A stretch of 64,000 nt of DNA from Streptomyces sp. NBC_01439 (GCF_036227605.1 NZ_CP109487.1:620001-684000), one strand, 5' to 3'; positions 44,655 through 53,142 are shown, numbered from the stretch's first letter. The notes: a model not told the origin generated them from the sequence alone. Translations and numbers: made by a program.

Positions 44655-44766
44655 TCTTCTGAGTCAGGAATTCTGTTCAGATGGCTGGCGAGGCGTTCGA
44701 GGATCTCGTCTGCGGTCTTGGTCCAGACGTAGGGTTGGGGTCGGTGTTCCATCACTTTCGGAACAG
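44651..44766 (-). mobile_element. IS630-type transposase C-terminal remnant
   Basis: The leftward frame from 44752 to 44651 encodes EHRPQPYVWTKTADEILERL followed by a 14-residue tail and a stop. The P-x-VWTKTADEIL block is the conserved C-terminus of IS630-family (Tc1/mariner-like) transposases. Everything upstream, including the DDE catalytic residues, is missing. It lies between the membrane-protein gene and the TetR gene and marks a past insertion and deletion. Confidence 0.7.
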
Positions 44767-44769
44767 GGC

Positions 44770-45429
44770 CTAGCTCGGGCGGACCGCGGCCTCGATGTGG
44801 GCGAGTTGGGCGGCCAGGATCTCTTCGAACGCGGCACGGCGCTCCACCCCGAGGGGGCGGACATCGCGGGCGAAGTGGGCCAGGGCCGGGAAGCGTTCGG
44901 GGTCGGCGCCGAGTACCGCGACGCGGAACAGCTCCATGCCCTGTTCGTGCTCTTCAGGGGTGATGGTGCCGACTCCGGCCTCGGAGGCGATCAGCGCGGC
45001 GAGGAGGACCGCGAGCCGGTGGTAGCGCAGCGGGATCTCCTCGTCGGGCAGGCCCGACGCGCGCAGGGCCTGCAGCACCTCTTCCATGACCATCCGGGAA
45101 CCAGTGCCGCTCGATGCATAGCGGCCCCAGACCGCGGCAAGCTGGGGCTGCCGCCCGAAGGCCTCCCTCACGCACAGGGCCAGGGACGTGATGCGCCGTT
45201 TCCAGTCACCCTCGGGGCGGTAGCCGTCCATCGCAGCCAGGAGGATCCGGTCGGCGACCGCACGCAGCAGCTCGGTCTTGCTGCGGAAGTGCCGGTAGAG
45301 GCTGGAGGAATCGGTCCCGAGGGACGCGGCCAGCTTGCGCACGCTGAACGAATCCGCGTCGCTCGTGCGCAGCAGCTCGGCCGCCGCATCCAGGATCTCT
45401 TCGGTTGACCAACGCCTTCGGCCTGTCAT
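44770..45429 (-). CDS. TetR-family regulator
   Basis: A 219-residue regulator with an N-terminal helix-turn-helix (ILDAAAELLRTSDADSFSVRKLAASLGTDSSSLYRHFRSK, covering about 11-50) and a ligand domain of TetR_C type (GYRPEGDWKRRITSLALCVRE). ATG 45429 has GAGGGGAGCG just upstream. It is divergent from the serine hydrolase gene, and a perfect 7+3+7 inverted repeat lies between them. Its end lies close to the transposase remnant but the protein appears complete. Confidence 0.92.
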   Translation of the reverse strand: MTGRRRWSTEEILDAAAELLRTSDADSFSVRKLAASLGTDSSSLYRHFRSKTELLRAVADRILLAAMDGYRPEGDWKRRITSLALCVREAFGRQPQLAAVWGRYASSGTGSRMVMEEVLQALRASGLPDEEIPLRYHRLAVLLAALIASEAGVGTITPEEHEQGMELFRVAVLGADPERFPALAHFARDVRPLGVERRAAFEEILAAQLAHIEAAVRPS

Positions 45430-45473
45430 CTCGCTCCCCTCGCCGGACCTCATCCTATCTATGCACTTGGTGT

Positions 45474-45490
45474 TGCACGCACCGCGTGCA
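45474..45490. promoter_or_regulatory. Operator candidate between TetR and serine hydrolase genes
   Basis: TGCACGC-acc-GCGTGCA is a perfect inverted repeat in the 171-base divergent region, followed by TAATGA-type AT-rich sequence. It is a natural site for the adjacent TetR protein. Confidence 0.6.
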
Positions 45491-45600
45491 TAATGAGGAC
45501 ATGAGCATGCCGGGCGGGCCGGCATGCCACTCGTGCCCTCTTGTCCGGGTCAGGCGACCGATGCGGAGCCCACCCCGGGGAATGCGAAAGGACGCATGAC

Positions 45601-46719
45601 GTGAAGAACCCACTGGATTCCGCAGCGCTGAGCGCAGCCCTCGAAAACGTCCACCGAGCCGGAATGCCGGGCCTGTTCGCCGAGGTTCGTGACGGCGACC
45701 AGGTCTGGCGCGGTGCCGCCGGGGTCGCCGATGTCACCACCGGCCGTCCCGTCACCATCGACATGCGCCACCGCGTCGGCAGCATCACCAAGACCTTCAC
45801 CGCCGCCGCGGTCCTGCAACAGGTCGAAAACGGTCGGATCGGTCTCGACGCACCGGTCGACCGATACCTTCCGGGGCTGATTCCCGGAGAACGCGGTGCC
45901 GCGATCACCGTCCGCATGCTGATCAACCACACGAGCGGCCTCGCCGAGTACCTCCCGTACGCCTACCCCTCCCTCAAGGCGCTCCCCAACCTCGCGGACA
46001 CCGGGCCCCAGAGCCTGGACGACCACCGGCTCACCCGGTTCGACCCCATCGAACTGATCGAGATGGGGGTCACCGCACCCGCAGTCGGCACCCCGGGCGG
46101 CACTCCGGGGTTGTACTCCAACACCAACTACCTGCTCCTCGCCCAGCTCCTGGAACAGGTGACCGGCACGACGGCCGAGCAGTACATCACCCGGAACGTC
46201 ATCGAGCGCGCCGGGCTCCGTGACACCGAACTCCCCACCGGACCGTACGTCGACGGGCCGCACTCGCAGCTCTACGAGGCGTGGTTCGGCATGATCGACC
46301 CGCCGCGGGACTACAGCGTCTACGACATGTCATGGGTCATCCCTGCGGGCTCCCTGATATCGACCGTCGCGGACCTCAACCGCTTCTACGGCATGCTGCT
46401 GGCCGGAGAGATCGTCAGCCCGTCGTCGCTGGCAGAGATGCAACGCACGGTCCCGGTCGTCTCCCAAGAGGGACGGACGATCGCCTACGGCCTCGGCCTG
46501 CACCCGATGGAGGGTCCCGGTCAGGGCGCCTTCTGGGGCCATGGCGGCACGGTCTGGGGTGGTGGAACGCTGGCCATGACCCGTGCCGACGGCAGGCGGC
46601 AGATGGCGGTCGCGGTCAACATGCAGAGGTGGAACAGGCTCGACTCCTCCGGCAGGCCGCAGCCCCATCCCATCGACGACGCGCTCGCGACCCTGTACCG
46701 CCTGGCGATGTACGGCTGA
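45601..46719 (+). CDS. Class C beta-lactamase-fold serine hydrolase
   Basis: A 372-residue serine hydrolase with S61-x-x-K64 (GSITKTFTAAA), Y172-S-N174 (LYSNTNYLLLAQLLEQVTG) and the late HGG triad (WGHGGTVWGGG), as in D-Ala-D-Ala carboxypeptidases and esterases of this fold. It has no signal peptide, so unlike most carboxypeptidases it is probably cytoplasmic and may act as an esterase. GTG 45601 has AAGGA about 9 bases upstream. It is probably controlled by the divergent TetR regulator. Confidence 0.88.
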   Translation: MKNPLDSAALSAALENVHRAGMPGLFAEVRDGDQVWRGAAGVADVTTGRPVTIDMRHRVGSITKTFTAAAVLQQVENGRIGLDAPVDRYLPGLIPGERGAAITVRMLINHTSGLAEYLPYAYPSLKALPNLADTGPQSLDDHRLTRFDPIELIEMGVTAPAVGTPGGTPGLYSNTNYLLLAQLLEQVTGTTAEQYITRNVIERAGLRDTELPTGPYVDGPHSQLYEAWFGMIDPPRDYSVYDMSWVIPAGSLISTVADLNRFYGMLLAGEIVSPSSLAEMQRTVPVVSQEGRTIAYGLGLHPMEGPGQGAFWGHGGTVWGGGTLAMTRADGRRQMAVAVNMQRWNRLDSSGRPQPHPIDDALATLYRLAMYG

Positions 46720-46732
46720 CGAGGACCGGGCA

Positions 46733-46837
46733 TCAGCCGAGGGCGTTCATCAGGATGATGGCCAGGAGGTCCAGGAGGATGACGGCGATGACGACGCCGA
46801 TCATGAGCCAAGCCCTGCTCGATTCGTCCATGCCCAC
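46733..46837 (-). CDS. 34-residue membrane microprotein
   Basis: The leftward frame reads MGMDESSRAW, then a single hydrophobic helix of about 23 residues (LMIGVVIAVILLDLLAIILM), then NALG and TGA. A strong GGAGGTGA (46841-46848) lies about 6 bases before GTG 46837; ATG 46831 is an alternative. The combination of an excellent ribosome site and an uninterrupted transmembrane segment argues for a real gene. It ends 13 bases from the convergent serine hydrolase stop. No function is known. Confidence 0.65.
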   Translation of the reverse strand: MGMDESSRAWLMIGVVIAVILLDLLAIILMNALG

Positions 46838-46982
46838 GAGTCACCTCCCGACCCGGGCGGGCCGCCGCGCGCGCTTGCGGGGACGGCACGCGGGGCTCGG
46901 CCACCTCCGGCCATCATGACCCGAATCCGGGCGGAGCACAGGTCGGGGGCCCGGCCCCCTCGGCCGGGACGCCCGCGGCAGG

Positions 46983-47852
46983 TCAGGCGACCCAGGTTCC
47001 GGTCATGCCGACGACCGCCGAGCCGTCCTGGTCGGCCAGCTTGGTCCCCGTGAAGTCACGGGCCCACTGCGAGGTCTGGATGCGGAAGGCGGGCCGGTCG
47101 GCGGTGAGCGCCTCCATGACGGCCTCGGCCGCGCCGGCCGGGGTCTGCGCGCCGTTCATGAACTGGCCGACCGTGCGCTCGACGTAGTGGCGCAGCGCGT
47201 CGGAGTACGGGCCGGCCGCGGCGATCCGGGCTTCGAGGTCGAGGCCGATGTTGTTCACGAACTCCGTCGCCACGGCGCCGGGCTCGATGACGGACACGCT
47301 CACGCCGACGGCGCCCGCGACGGGGGCCAGGCTCTCCATGTACCCCTCCACGGCGAACTTGGCGGCGCAGTAGGCCTCGTTGAAGGGCTGACCGATGACG
47401 CCGCCGACGCTGGTGACCGTGATCAGGCGGCCGCCGGTGGCCCGCAGGTGCGGCAGCGCGGCCTTGGAGACGTTCAGCACGCCGAAGAAGTTGACCTCCA
47501 TGACCTCGCGGACGTCGGCGACGGATTCGAGCTCCAGGGTGCCCACGTGCCCGGCGCCCGCGTTGTTGACGACGGCGTCCAGCCGGCCGTAGTCGGCGAT
47601 GACGCCCTCCACGGCGGCGGCGACGGAGGCCTCGTCGACGACGTCGAGCTGTCGGACGTCGAGTTCGACGCCCGCCTCGACGGCCGCCTTGCGCAGCGCG
47701 TCGGCGCGGCCGGTGTCGCGCAGGGTGGCGACGGTGCGCCAGCCGGCCCGGGCGGCGGCGATCGCGGCGGCCAGGCCGATGCCGGAGGAGGTGCCGGTGA
47801 TCAGGACGGTGGGGGCGGAGGTCGCGGAGGCGGGGGCGGCGGTGGTCGACAT
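46983..47852 (-). CDS. Short-chain dehydrogenase/reductase
   Basis: A 289-residue classical SDR. The cofactor motif TGTSSGIG lies at about 19-26; NNAGAGHVG and the catalytic S-Y-K set (TSVGGV, then YCAAKFAVEGY) follow. The C-terminal 80 residues are longer than in minimal SDRs. ATG 47852 has AAAGG about 7 bases upstream. It is divergent from a MarR gene with two inverted repeats between them, so it is probably that regulator's target. The substrate is unknown. Confidence 0.92.
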   Translation of the reverse strand: MSTTAAPASATSAPTVLITGTSSGIGLAAAIAAARAGWRTVATLRDTGRADALRKAAVEAGVELDVRQLDVVDEASVAAAVEGVIADYGRLDAVVNNAGAGHVGTLELESVADVREVMEVNFFGVLNVSKAALPHLRATGGRLITVTSVGGVIGQPFNEAYCAAKFAVEGYMESLAPVAGAVGVSVSVIEPGAVATEFVNNIGLDLEARIAAAGPYSDALRHYVERTVGQFMNGAQTPAGAAEAVMEALTADRPAFRIQTSQWARDFTGTKLADQDGSAVVGMTGTWVA

Positions 47853-47881
47853 GGCGGAGCCTTTCACAGCGGTGATTTATG

Positions 47882-47922
47882 TGCGTGCACACACACTATA
47901 AAATTATGTGCGTGCGCACGCA
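47882..47922. promoter_or_regulatory. Double operator candidate of the MarR regulator
   Basis: Two related sites lie in the 87-base divergent region: TGCGTGCACACA (47882-47893) and the perfect palindrome TGCGTGCGCACGCA (47909-47922). Each is preceded by TAT, and the AT-rich CTATAAAATT that could be a -10 region lies between them. Confidence 0.65.
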
Positions 47923-47939
47923 AGCTCTAGACTGCCGAC

Positions 47940-48431
47940 ATGCCGAAGAAGCTCACCGAATCCGAGATGCCGGCGGCCGACTACGCCTTCTACGGGCTGG
48001 TGTGGGCCGGGACGACCATGACCGATCGCGTCGACCGGGCCCTGGTCAAGGCCCACGACCTCCCGGTGTCCTGGTTCGAGGTCATGCTGTGGCTGGCCTC
48101 CAGCCCCGAGCCGGTGCCCGCCTCCGTCCTCGGCAACAGCACCCTGCTCAGTCGCAGCCAGGTCTCCCGCGTCGTGGACGCCCTGCAGACCAGAGGCCTG
48201 GTGACCCGCACGCCTTCGGCGCGCGACGCCCGGTCGGTGGAGGTCTCCCTCACCGAGGCGGGCCGTACGGTGTTCGCCGAGGCGGACGCCACCCGGCGCG
48301 AAGCCCTGGCACCGGTCTTCACCGAGCTCCTCGACGAGCGGGACCTGGAGGCGCTGGGCACCGTGTGGCGCAAGCTCAAGGCCGCGAAGGCGGCGCAGGC
48401 CGCACAGGCCGAGCAGGAGCGCGCCAAATAA
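47940..48431 (+). CDS. MarR-family regulator
   Basis: A 163-residue winged-helix regulator with FEVMLWLASSPEPVPASVL, the recognition helix segment LLSRSQVSRVVDALQTRGLV, and the wing RTPSARDARSVEVSLTEAG. It has an Ala/Gln-rich coiled end. It is divergent from the SDR gene and close to two operator-like repeats, which implies autoregulation and control of the SDR gene. The ligand is unknown. Confidence 0.93.
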   Translation: MPKKLTESEMPAADYAFYGLVWAGTTMTDRVDRALVKAHDLPVSWFEVMLWLASSPEPVPASVLGNSTLLSRSQVSRVVDALQTRGLVTRTPSARDARSVEVSLTEAGRTVFAEADATRREALAPVFTELLDERDLEALGTVWRKLKAAKAAQAAQAEQERAK

Positions 48432-48449
48432 CCCCCCGAGCAGCGCCCC

Positions 48450-49091
48450 TCAGCCGGAGCGGCCGTCGGGCGTGAGGGTGGCGGCGGCCGCGAAGAGGCG
48501 GGCACAGCGCCGCGTCATGGCCTCCGGAGTCTGCTCCGGGTGCTTGACCCACCAGCGGACCAGGGTGGCGACCAGGTCCCGCCAGACGTACTTCAGCGCG
48601 TCGGCGTCCAGCGGATCGGTGGATCCGGACGCGCGCAGCAGTTCCGCGGTGCCGCCGGCGGCGAGCCGGTCGATGGCCGACCAGTACTCCGAGGCCCGGC
48701 GCGCGGCCTCACCGCCGGGCGGCAGGGTGGTGTCGTAGAGCACGAACCACGCCTCCCGCTGCCCCTCCAGGGCGACGAAGATGCCGTGGAGCACGCGCAG
48801 CGGCGTGTGCGGGGCGGCCCCGCCCTCCCCCATGGCCGCGCGGACGGTGTCCAGCAGCCGGTCCCCGACCGGGACCAGGCAAGCCACGTACAACTCTTCC
48901 TTGGTGCCGAAGTACTGGTGCAGCAGCGTCTTGGTCACCCCCACCCGCGCGGCGATCGCGGGGAGCGAGGCGGCCGCGTAGCCGTGCGTACCGAACTCCT
49001 CGGTGGCAGCCTCCAGCATCTGCCGGCGGCGGTGCTGCCGCGGGACTCCCTTGGTGCCGGCCTTCGAGGAATGCGAGGAGGGGGTTGCCAT
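48450..49091 (-). CDS. TetR-family regulator
   Basis: A 213-residue TetR regulator with helix-turn-helix at about 20-66 (MLEAATEEFGTHGYAAASLP, then VGVTKTLLHQYFGTKEELY). A helical ligand domain follows, rich in Trp near its end (YVWRDLVATLVRWWVKHPEQ). It is divergent from the FAD-dependent oxidase gene. A perfect 11+4+11 inverted repeat sits between the two genes, overlapping the probable promoters. Confidence 0.93.
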   Translation of the reverse strand: MATPSSHSSKAGTKGVPRQHRRRQMLEAATEEFGTHGYAAASLPAIAARVGVTKTLLHQYFGTKEELYVACLVPVGDRLLDTVRAAMGEGGAAPHTPLRVLHGIFVALEGQREAWFVLYDTTLPPGGEAARRASEYWSAIDRLAAGGTAELLRASGSTDPLDADALKYVWRDLVATLVRWWVKHPEQTPEAMTRRCARLFAAAATLTPDGRSG

Positions 49092-49108
49092 GGACGGATA
49101 TTATCAGT

Positions 49109-49134
49109 AGGTAATTTACCGCTAGGTAAATTAC
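49109..49134. promoter_or_regulatory. Perfect 26-bp TetR operator candidate
   Basis: GGTAATTTACC (49109-49119) and GGTAAATTACC (49124-49134) are exact inverse complements with a GCTA spacer. Each half is itself nearly palindromic, so two dimers could bind. It lies 17 bases from the TetR start and 21 bases from the oxidase start. Confidence 0.75.
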
Positions 49135-49155
49135 CTCGACCCCTGGAGCGCCGCC

Positions 49156-50778
49156 ATGGCCGGCACCATCCCGCAGCCCACGCAGCCCCCGTCCCGCACC
49201 CGCTCCTGGTGGGGCTGGGGCTGGACGGACGCGCATCCCGACGACGCGGAATGCACCGCGATCGGCGCCCTGCTCCCCGGCACCCTCAGCCGCCCGCTCC
49301 CCGTGCCGCGCGTCCGCGACCTGGCCGTCGCCGACCCCGCCGCCGAACCCCCGCGGAGCCTCGCCCACCTGGTCAGCACCGACCCCGCGGACCGTGCCGC
49401 GCACGCCATGGGGAAGGCTTACCGCGACGTGGTGCGCGCCCTGCGCGGACGCCCCGGCCGCATCCCCGACCTCGTCGCCCGCCCCACGGACGACCGGGGC
49501 GTGGCCGATCTGCTGGACTGGGCCGGTGAGCGGCAGGTCGCCGTCGTCCCCTACGGCGGAGGTTCCTCGGTCTCCGGGGGCGTCGAGTACCGCGGCGATG
49601 CCCACCGGGCCGTCCTGTCCCTGGACCTGACCGCCATGGGCCGCGTACTGGAGGTCGACACCGGGGGCCGGGCGGCGCGCATCCAGGCCGGCACGCTCGG
49701 GCCGAGCCTGGAGGACCAACTGCGACCGCACGGCCTCACCCTGCGGCACTTCCCGCAGAGCTTCGAGTTCTCCACGCTGGGCGGCTGGCTCGCGACCCGG
49801 GCCGGTGGCCACTACGCCACCGGTCGCACGCACATCGACGACTTCGTCCAGTCGCTGCGCGTCGTGACCCCGGCCGGCACCAGCAGCTCGTGGCGGCTGC
49901 CCGCCTCCGGGGCGGGCCCCTCTCCCGACCGCCTGTTCCTGGGCTCCGAAGGAGCCCTCGGCGTCATCACCGAGGCGTGGGTACGCCTCCAGGAACGCCC
50001 CCGCCACAAGGCGTCCGCCGCGGTCGCGTTCGCGGACTTCCAGGGTGCCCTCGGTGCGGTGCGCGCCCTCGCGCAGTGCGACCTCTCCCCCGCCAACTGC
50101 CGCTTGCTGGACCCCGGTGAGGCCGCACTGTCGGGCGCGGCGCACGACGGCAGCTCCGTACTGGTCCTGGGTTTCGAGTCGGCGGACGAACCGGTGGCCG
50201 CCCGGCTCGAACGGGCCGTCGCGCTGGCCCGTTCGCACGGCGGGCGGTACGAGGGAACGGGCGGGTCCGGCGGCCGGGAGGAAGGCCCGGACGGTGACGC
50301 GGCCGTGCGCGCCTGGCGCTCTGCGTTCCTGCGCATGCCCTACCTCCGCGACGGTCTGGCCCGGATGGGCGCGGTCGCGGAGACCTTCGAGACGGCGGCC
50401 ACCTGGGACCGGATCCCGGGCCTGATCAACGAAGTGCGCAGGGAGGTCGGCGAGGCGGCGGTCAAGGCCACCGGATTCCCGGCGACCGTGAACTGCCGTC
50501 TGACCCACGTGTATCCGGACGGTGCGGCGCCGTACTTCACCGTGCTCGCCGCCGGTCGGGCCGGTGACGAGGTCGCCGTCTGGGACGACCTCAAGGCCGT
50601 GGCGGGCGAGGTCCTGCACCGGCACCGGGCCACCATCACGCACCACCACGCGGTCGGCCGGGACCACCGCCCGGGCTACGACCGCCAGCGCCCGGAGCCC
50701 TTCGCCCTCGCCCTGCGGGCCGCGAAGGGAGCCCTCGATCCGCGCGGCATCCTCAACCCCGGTGTGCTCGTGGACTGA
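49156..50778 (+). CDS. FAD-binding oxidase, alkylglycerone-phosphate-synthase-like
   Basis: A 540-residue flavoenzyme with a PCMH-type FAD domain (VVPYGGGSSVSGGVEY, TLGGWLATRAGGHYATGRTH, GSEGALGVITEAWVRL). Its C-terminal cap has THVYPDGAAPYFT and HHHAVGRDHRPGY. The His cluster matches the catalytic motif of alkyl-dihydroxyacetone-phosphate synthases, which make ether-lipid bonds; D-lactate dehydrogenases are a related alternative. GGAG lies about 7 bases before ATG 49156. It is probably repressed by the divergent TetR protein. Confidence 0.88.
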   Translation: MAGTIPQPTQPPSRTRSWWGWGWTDAHPDDAECTAIGALLPGTLSRPLPVPRVRDLAVADPAAEPPRSLAHLVSTDPADRAAHAMGKAYRDVVRALRGRPGRIPDLVARPTDDRGVADLLDWAGERQVAVVPYGGGSSVSGGVEYRGDAHRAVLSLDLTAMGRVLEVDTGGRAARIQAGTLGPSLEDQLRPHGLTLRHFPQSFEFSTLGGWLATRAGGHYATGRTHIDDFVQSLRVVTPAGTSSSWRLPASGAGPSPDRLFLGSEGALGVITEAWVRLQERPRHKASAAVAFADFQGALGAVRALAQCDLSPANCRLLDPGEAALSGAAHDGSSVLVLGFESADEPVAARLERAVALARSHGGRYEGTGGSGGREEGPDGDAAVRAWRSAFLRMPYLRDGLARMGAVAETFETAATWDRIPGLINEVRREVGEAAVKATGFPATVNCRLTHVYPDGAAPYFTVLAAGRAGDEVAVWDDLKAVAGEVLHRHRATITHHHAVGRDHRPGYDRQRPEPFALALRAAKGALDPRGILNPGVLVD

Positions 50779-50828
50779 TCGGGGTCCGTGCGTGCGCCGG
50801 TCCCCCGGGCAGGTGCGCCGGGGACACC

Positions 50829-50870
50829 CCGAAGGGCCGGGTCCGTCGGACGACGGCTCCGGCCCTTCGG
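50829..50870. terminator. Perfect 12-bp hairpin between convergent genes
   Basis: CCGAAGGGCCGG (50829-50840) and CCGGCCCTTCGG (50859-50870) pair exactly. The 18-base loop contains a second small stem (GTCC/GGAC). It ends both the oxidase and the 2-methylisoborneol operon transcripts. Confidence 0.8.
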
Positions 50871-50895
50871 CCAGCGGTCGGTCACATGCGGTCGG

Positions 50896-51783
50896 TCAGA
50901 CGCGGTCGGCCGCGATCAGGACGTACTGGAAGGAGCCGTCCTTGTAGGACTCGATGAACGCCTCCTCGATACCGGTGACCAGGGAGGACGTGGCCCGCAG
51001 CTCCCAGTAGGGCAGGGTCTCGGGGGTCAGGTCGATGACGGCCTGCGGCACGAGACGGTTGTCGGCCATCGCACGCAGGTACTCCCGGCGGGAGTGGATG
51101 TTGCACTCGAAGTGCGCGTTGATCTGGGAGACCCACTTCGAGGGCTGGCCGTACCGCGGGTTCCAGCAGCCGGTGATGGTCACGTACCGGCCGCCGACCT
51201 CGAGGACGCGCGAGTGCTCCGCGAAGAGGTCGTGCAGGTCGACGTACATGCTCGACTCGTTGTTCCACGAGCCCCTGGCCTGCCCGGTCTCGAACGGCGT
51301 GCTGAGCATGTTGCAGACCCGGGCCCGGACGTGGTCCCCGATGCCGAGTTCCTGGGCGCGCTGGTTGGCGAAGTCGGCCTGCTTGGCCGACAGGGTGACG
51401 CCCTCCACCTTGCATCCGAAGCGCTGGTGGGCCATGACCATCGAACCGCCGCGGCCGCAACCCGCGTCAACGAGGGTGTCATCGCGCCCGATGGGGCCGA
51501 GGTGCTCAAGGAGGAGTTCGGCCTGGGCCGACTCGAGGCGGTGGAGCTCGGCGATCAGCTTCTTCTCATATGCACTGTCCTCGGTGTCGCCGAGGGCGGC
51601 GTGGTCGATGTCGCCGATGCCGTAGTGGTGGTGGTAAAGGCCGTCGACGTCGCCGAGACGGAGGTTCACGGGCCTGGCCTCGTGGTCCCAGTAACGGGCG
51701 ATGTCCCCCTGGTAGGGAGTCGCCGGGCCGGGGATGAACACGGAGGAGGTACCGGCTGCGGCGGTGAGATCGGTGCTAGTCAT
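50896..51783 (-). CDS. gpmt: Geranyl diphosphate 2-C-methyltransferase
   Basis: A 295-residue SAM-dependent methyltransferase. The SAM motif is TLVDAGCGRGGSMVMAHQRF. Features typical of GPP methyltransferases are PVNLRLGDVDGLYHHHYGIG, NMLSTPFETGQARGSWNNES and YWELRATSSLVTGIEEAF. It methylates C2 of geranyl diphosphate, giving the substrate of 2-methylisoborneol synthase. ATG 51783 is preferred over a TTG two codons upstream. It is the last gene of the operon, 15 bases after the cyclase stop. Confidence 0.95.
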   Translation of the reverse strand: MTSTDLTAAAGTSSVFIPGPATPYQGDIARYWDHEARPVNLRLGDVDGLYHHHYGIGDIDHAALGDTEDSAYEKKLIAELHRLESAQAELLLEHLGPIGRDDTLVDAGCGRGGSMVMAHQRFGCKVEGVTLSAKQADFANQRAQELGIGDHVRARVCNMLSTPFETGQARGSWNNESSMYVDLHDLFAEHSRVLEVGGRYVTITGCWNPRYGQPSKWVSQINAHFECNIHSRREYLRAMADNRLVPQAVIDLTPETLPYWELRATSSLVTGIEEAFIESYKDGSFQYVLIAADRV

Positions 51784-51798
51784 GAACAATTCCCATCT

Positions 51799-53142
51799 TT
51801 ACCAGAAATCGGGCAGGCTGTAGCGATAGGTGTTGGTCTGGTGCCAGTAGTGGTTGCCGTCGACCCACACGGCCACCCCGCGCAGGAAGCGCTGGACGCT
51901 CGGGACGGGGCAGGCGAGGGCCAGTTCGGCGGCGGCGGCCTCGAAGTCGCGCATCAGGTCGTTGTGGACCTCTACGGCCTTCAGATAGGCGTCCTTCTCG
52001 GAGCAGGCCTCGCGTTCGGCGATCACCACCGGTAGGTTCAAATGCTTTCCGGGGGCGGCCAGTTCCTTGGTGTAGGAGTACAGATCGTTGACGATCGTGG
52101 TGGCGTTCCCGGCAAGCGCGATCACCCGTTGCATGGCGGGCTGCGCATGGAGGTCCGCCGGCAGTTCGTAGCCGCCGACGGAGTCGGTGATGGTGGGGCA
52201 GGGGCGGAAGTTGTTGAACTGGCGCATCGCCAGGTACTCCCACACCTCGGGGACGTACTCCGTCTGCGCCCAGGCTCCCTCGGCGAGGTAGCCCATGTGC
52301 AGCCGGGCCATGTCGTGCCGGAACCGATCGGCCTGTGAGGGGGTGGTGGCCCGGAGGAAGTACTCCATGGCGGAGCGGTAGGCGCGCCGGGGAGCGTCCG
52401 AGAGGAGCGACGCCTCCCAGTCCGGCGCGTACTCCTTCGTCGTGTGGACGGGGTCGAGAGCGGTGTGCGCCATCAGCAGCCGCCCGCCGAGGCCGACCGG
52501 CGAGCCGCCGTGGTCCTCGCAGTAGCAGTCGTCGACCGCGTTCTCGGCGACCATCAGCCGGGTGGCGAGCATCAGGTGCTCGATGCTGGGGGCGTCCGGA
52601 TGGCAGGCGACCATGTAGCGCCCGACGGAGAAGCCGTCGAACTGGTCCTCCCAGTCCTCCGGGTAGAGCGACACCTCGTCCAGCGCCCAGGCCTTGATCC
52701 GGTGGCTGAGCTCCTCCACCCGCACCGGATCGGGCTCCGGCACCGGGTGGTAGTAGAGGCCCGGGATCGGGTTGCCCACCGCCGGCGCGGGCACGTCGGG
52801 CGCCCCGGCCGCTGCGGGCTCCTCGACCCGGGCCCAGTGCAGGCTGGCCGTGCCCAGACCGCTGGGCCCGCGCAGGATCCGTTCGAGGGCGGCACTCGGC
52901 TGCGGCGCGGCGGCCGCGGCCGCACCCTCGTCGGGTACGGGTACGGGTACGGGTGTCAGGACGGGCGGTCCCGCCGGCAGGGCGGGCGGGGCGGGCGAAA
53001 GAAGTGGAGGGGGCTCGACGGGCCCGGCGCCGACGGCGGGTTCGACGCCGACGGCGAGCGCGTGGGCGAGGACGTGGGCCCCGAAGGACGCCGCGGCGGC
53101 GGGCAGGCTCGACTGCAGAGGGGAAGGCCCAGGATCGGGCAT
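51799..53142 (-). CDS. tpc: 2-methylisoborneol synthase with disordered encapsulin-loading region
   Basis: A 447-residue class I terpene cyclase. The metal motifs are D204-D205-CYC-E209-D210 and N352-DLYSYTK-E360. It cyclises 2-methylgeranyl diphosphate to the earthy odorant 2-methylisoborneol. The first roughly 120 residues are Pro/Ala-rich and probably disordered. Within them, RGPSGLGTASLHW (91-103) matches the short conserved segments described in 2-methylisoborneol synthases packaged in family 2 encapsulins. A shell gene directly upstream supports encapsulation. AAGGAG precedes the ATG. Confidence 0.95.
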   Translation of the reverse strand: MPDPGPSPLQSSLPAAAASFGAHVLAHALAVGVEPAVGAGPVEPPPLLSPAPPALPAGPPVLTPVPVPVPDEGAAAAAAPQPSAALERILRGPSGLGTASLHWARVEEPAAAGAPDVPAPAVGNPIPGLYYHPVPEPDPVRVEELSHRIKAWALDEVSLYPEDWEDQFDGFSVGRYMVACHPDAPSIEHLMLATRLMVAENAVDDCYCEDHGGSPVGLGGRLLMAHTALDPVHTTKEYAPDWEASLLSDAPRRAYRSAMEYFLRATTPSQADRFRHDMARLHMGYLAEGAWAQTEYVPEVWEYLAMRQFNNFRPCPTITDSVGGYELPADLHAQPAMQRVIALAGNATTIVNDLYSYTKELAAPGKHLNLPVVIAEREACSEKDAYLKAVEVHNDLMRDFEAAAAELALACPVPSVQRFLRGVAVWVDGNHYWHQTNTYRYSLPDFW

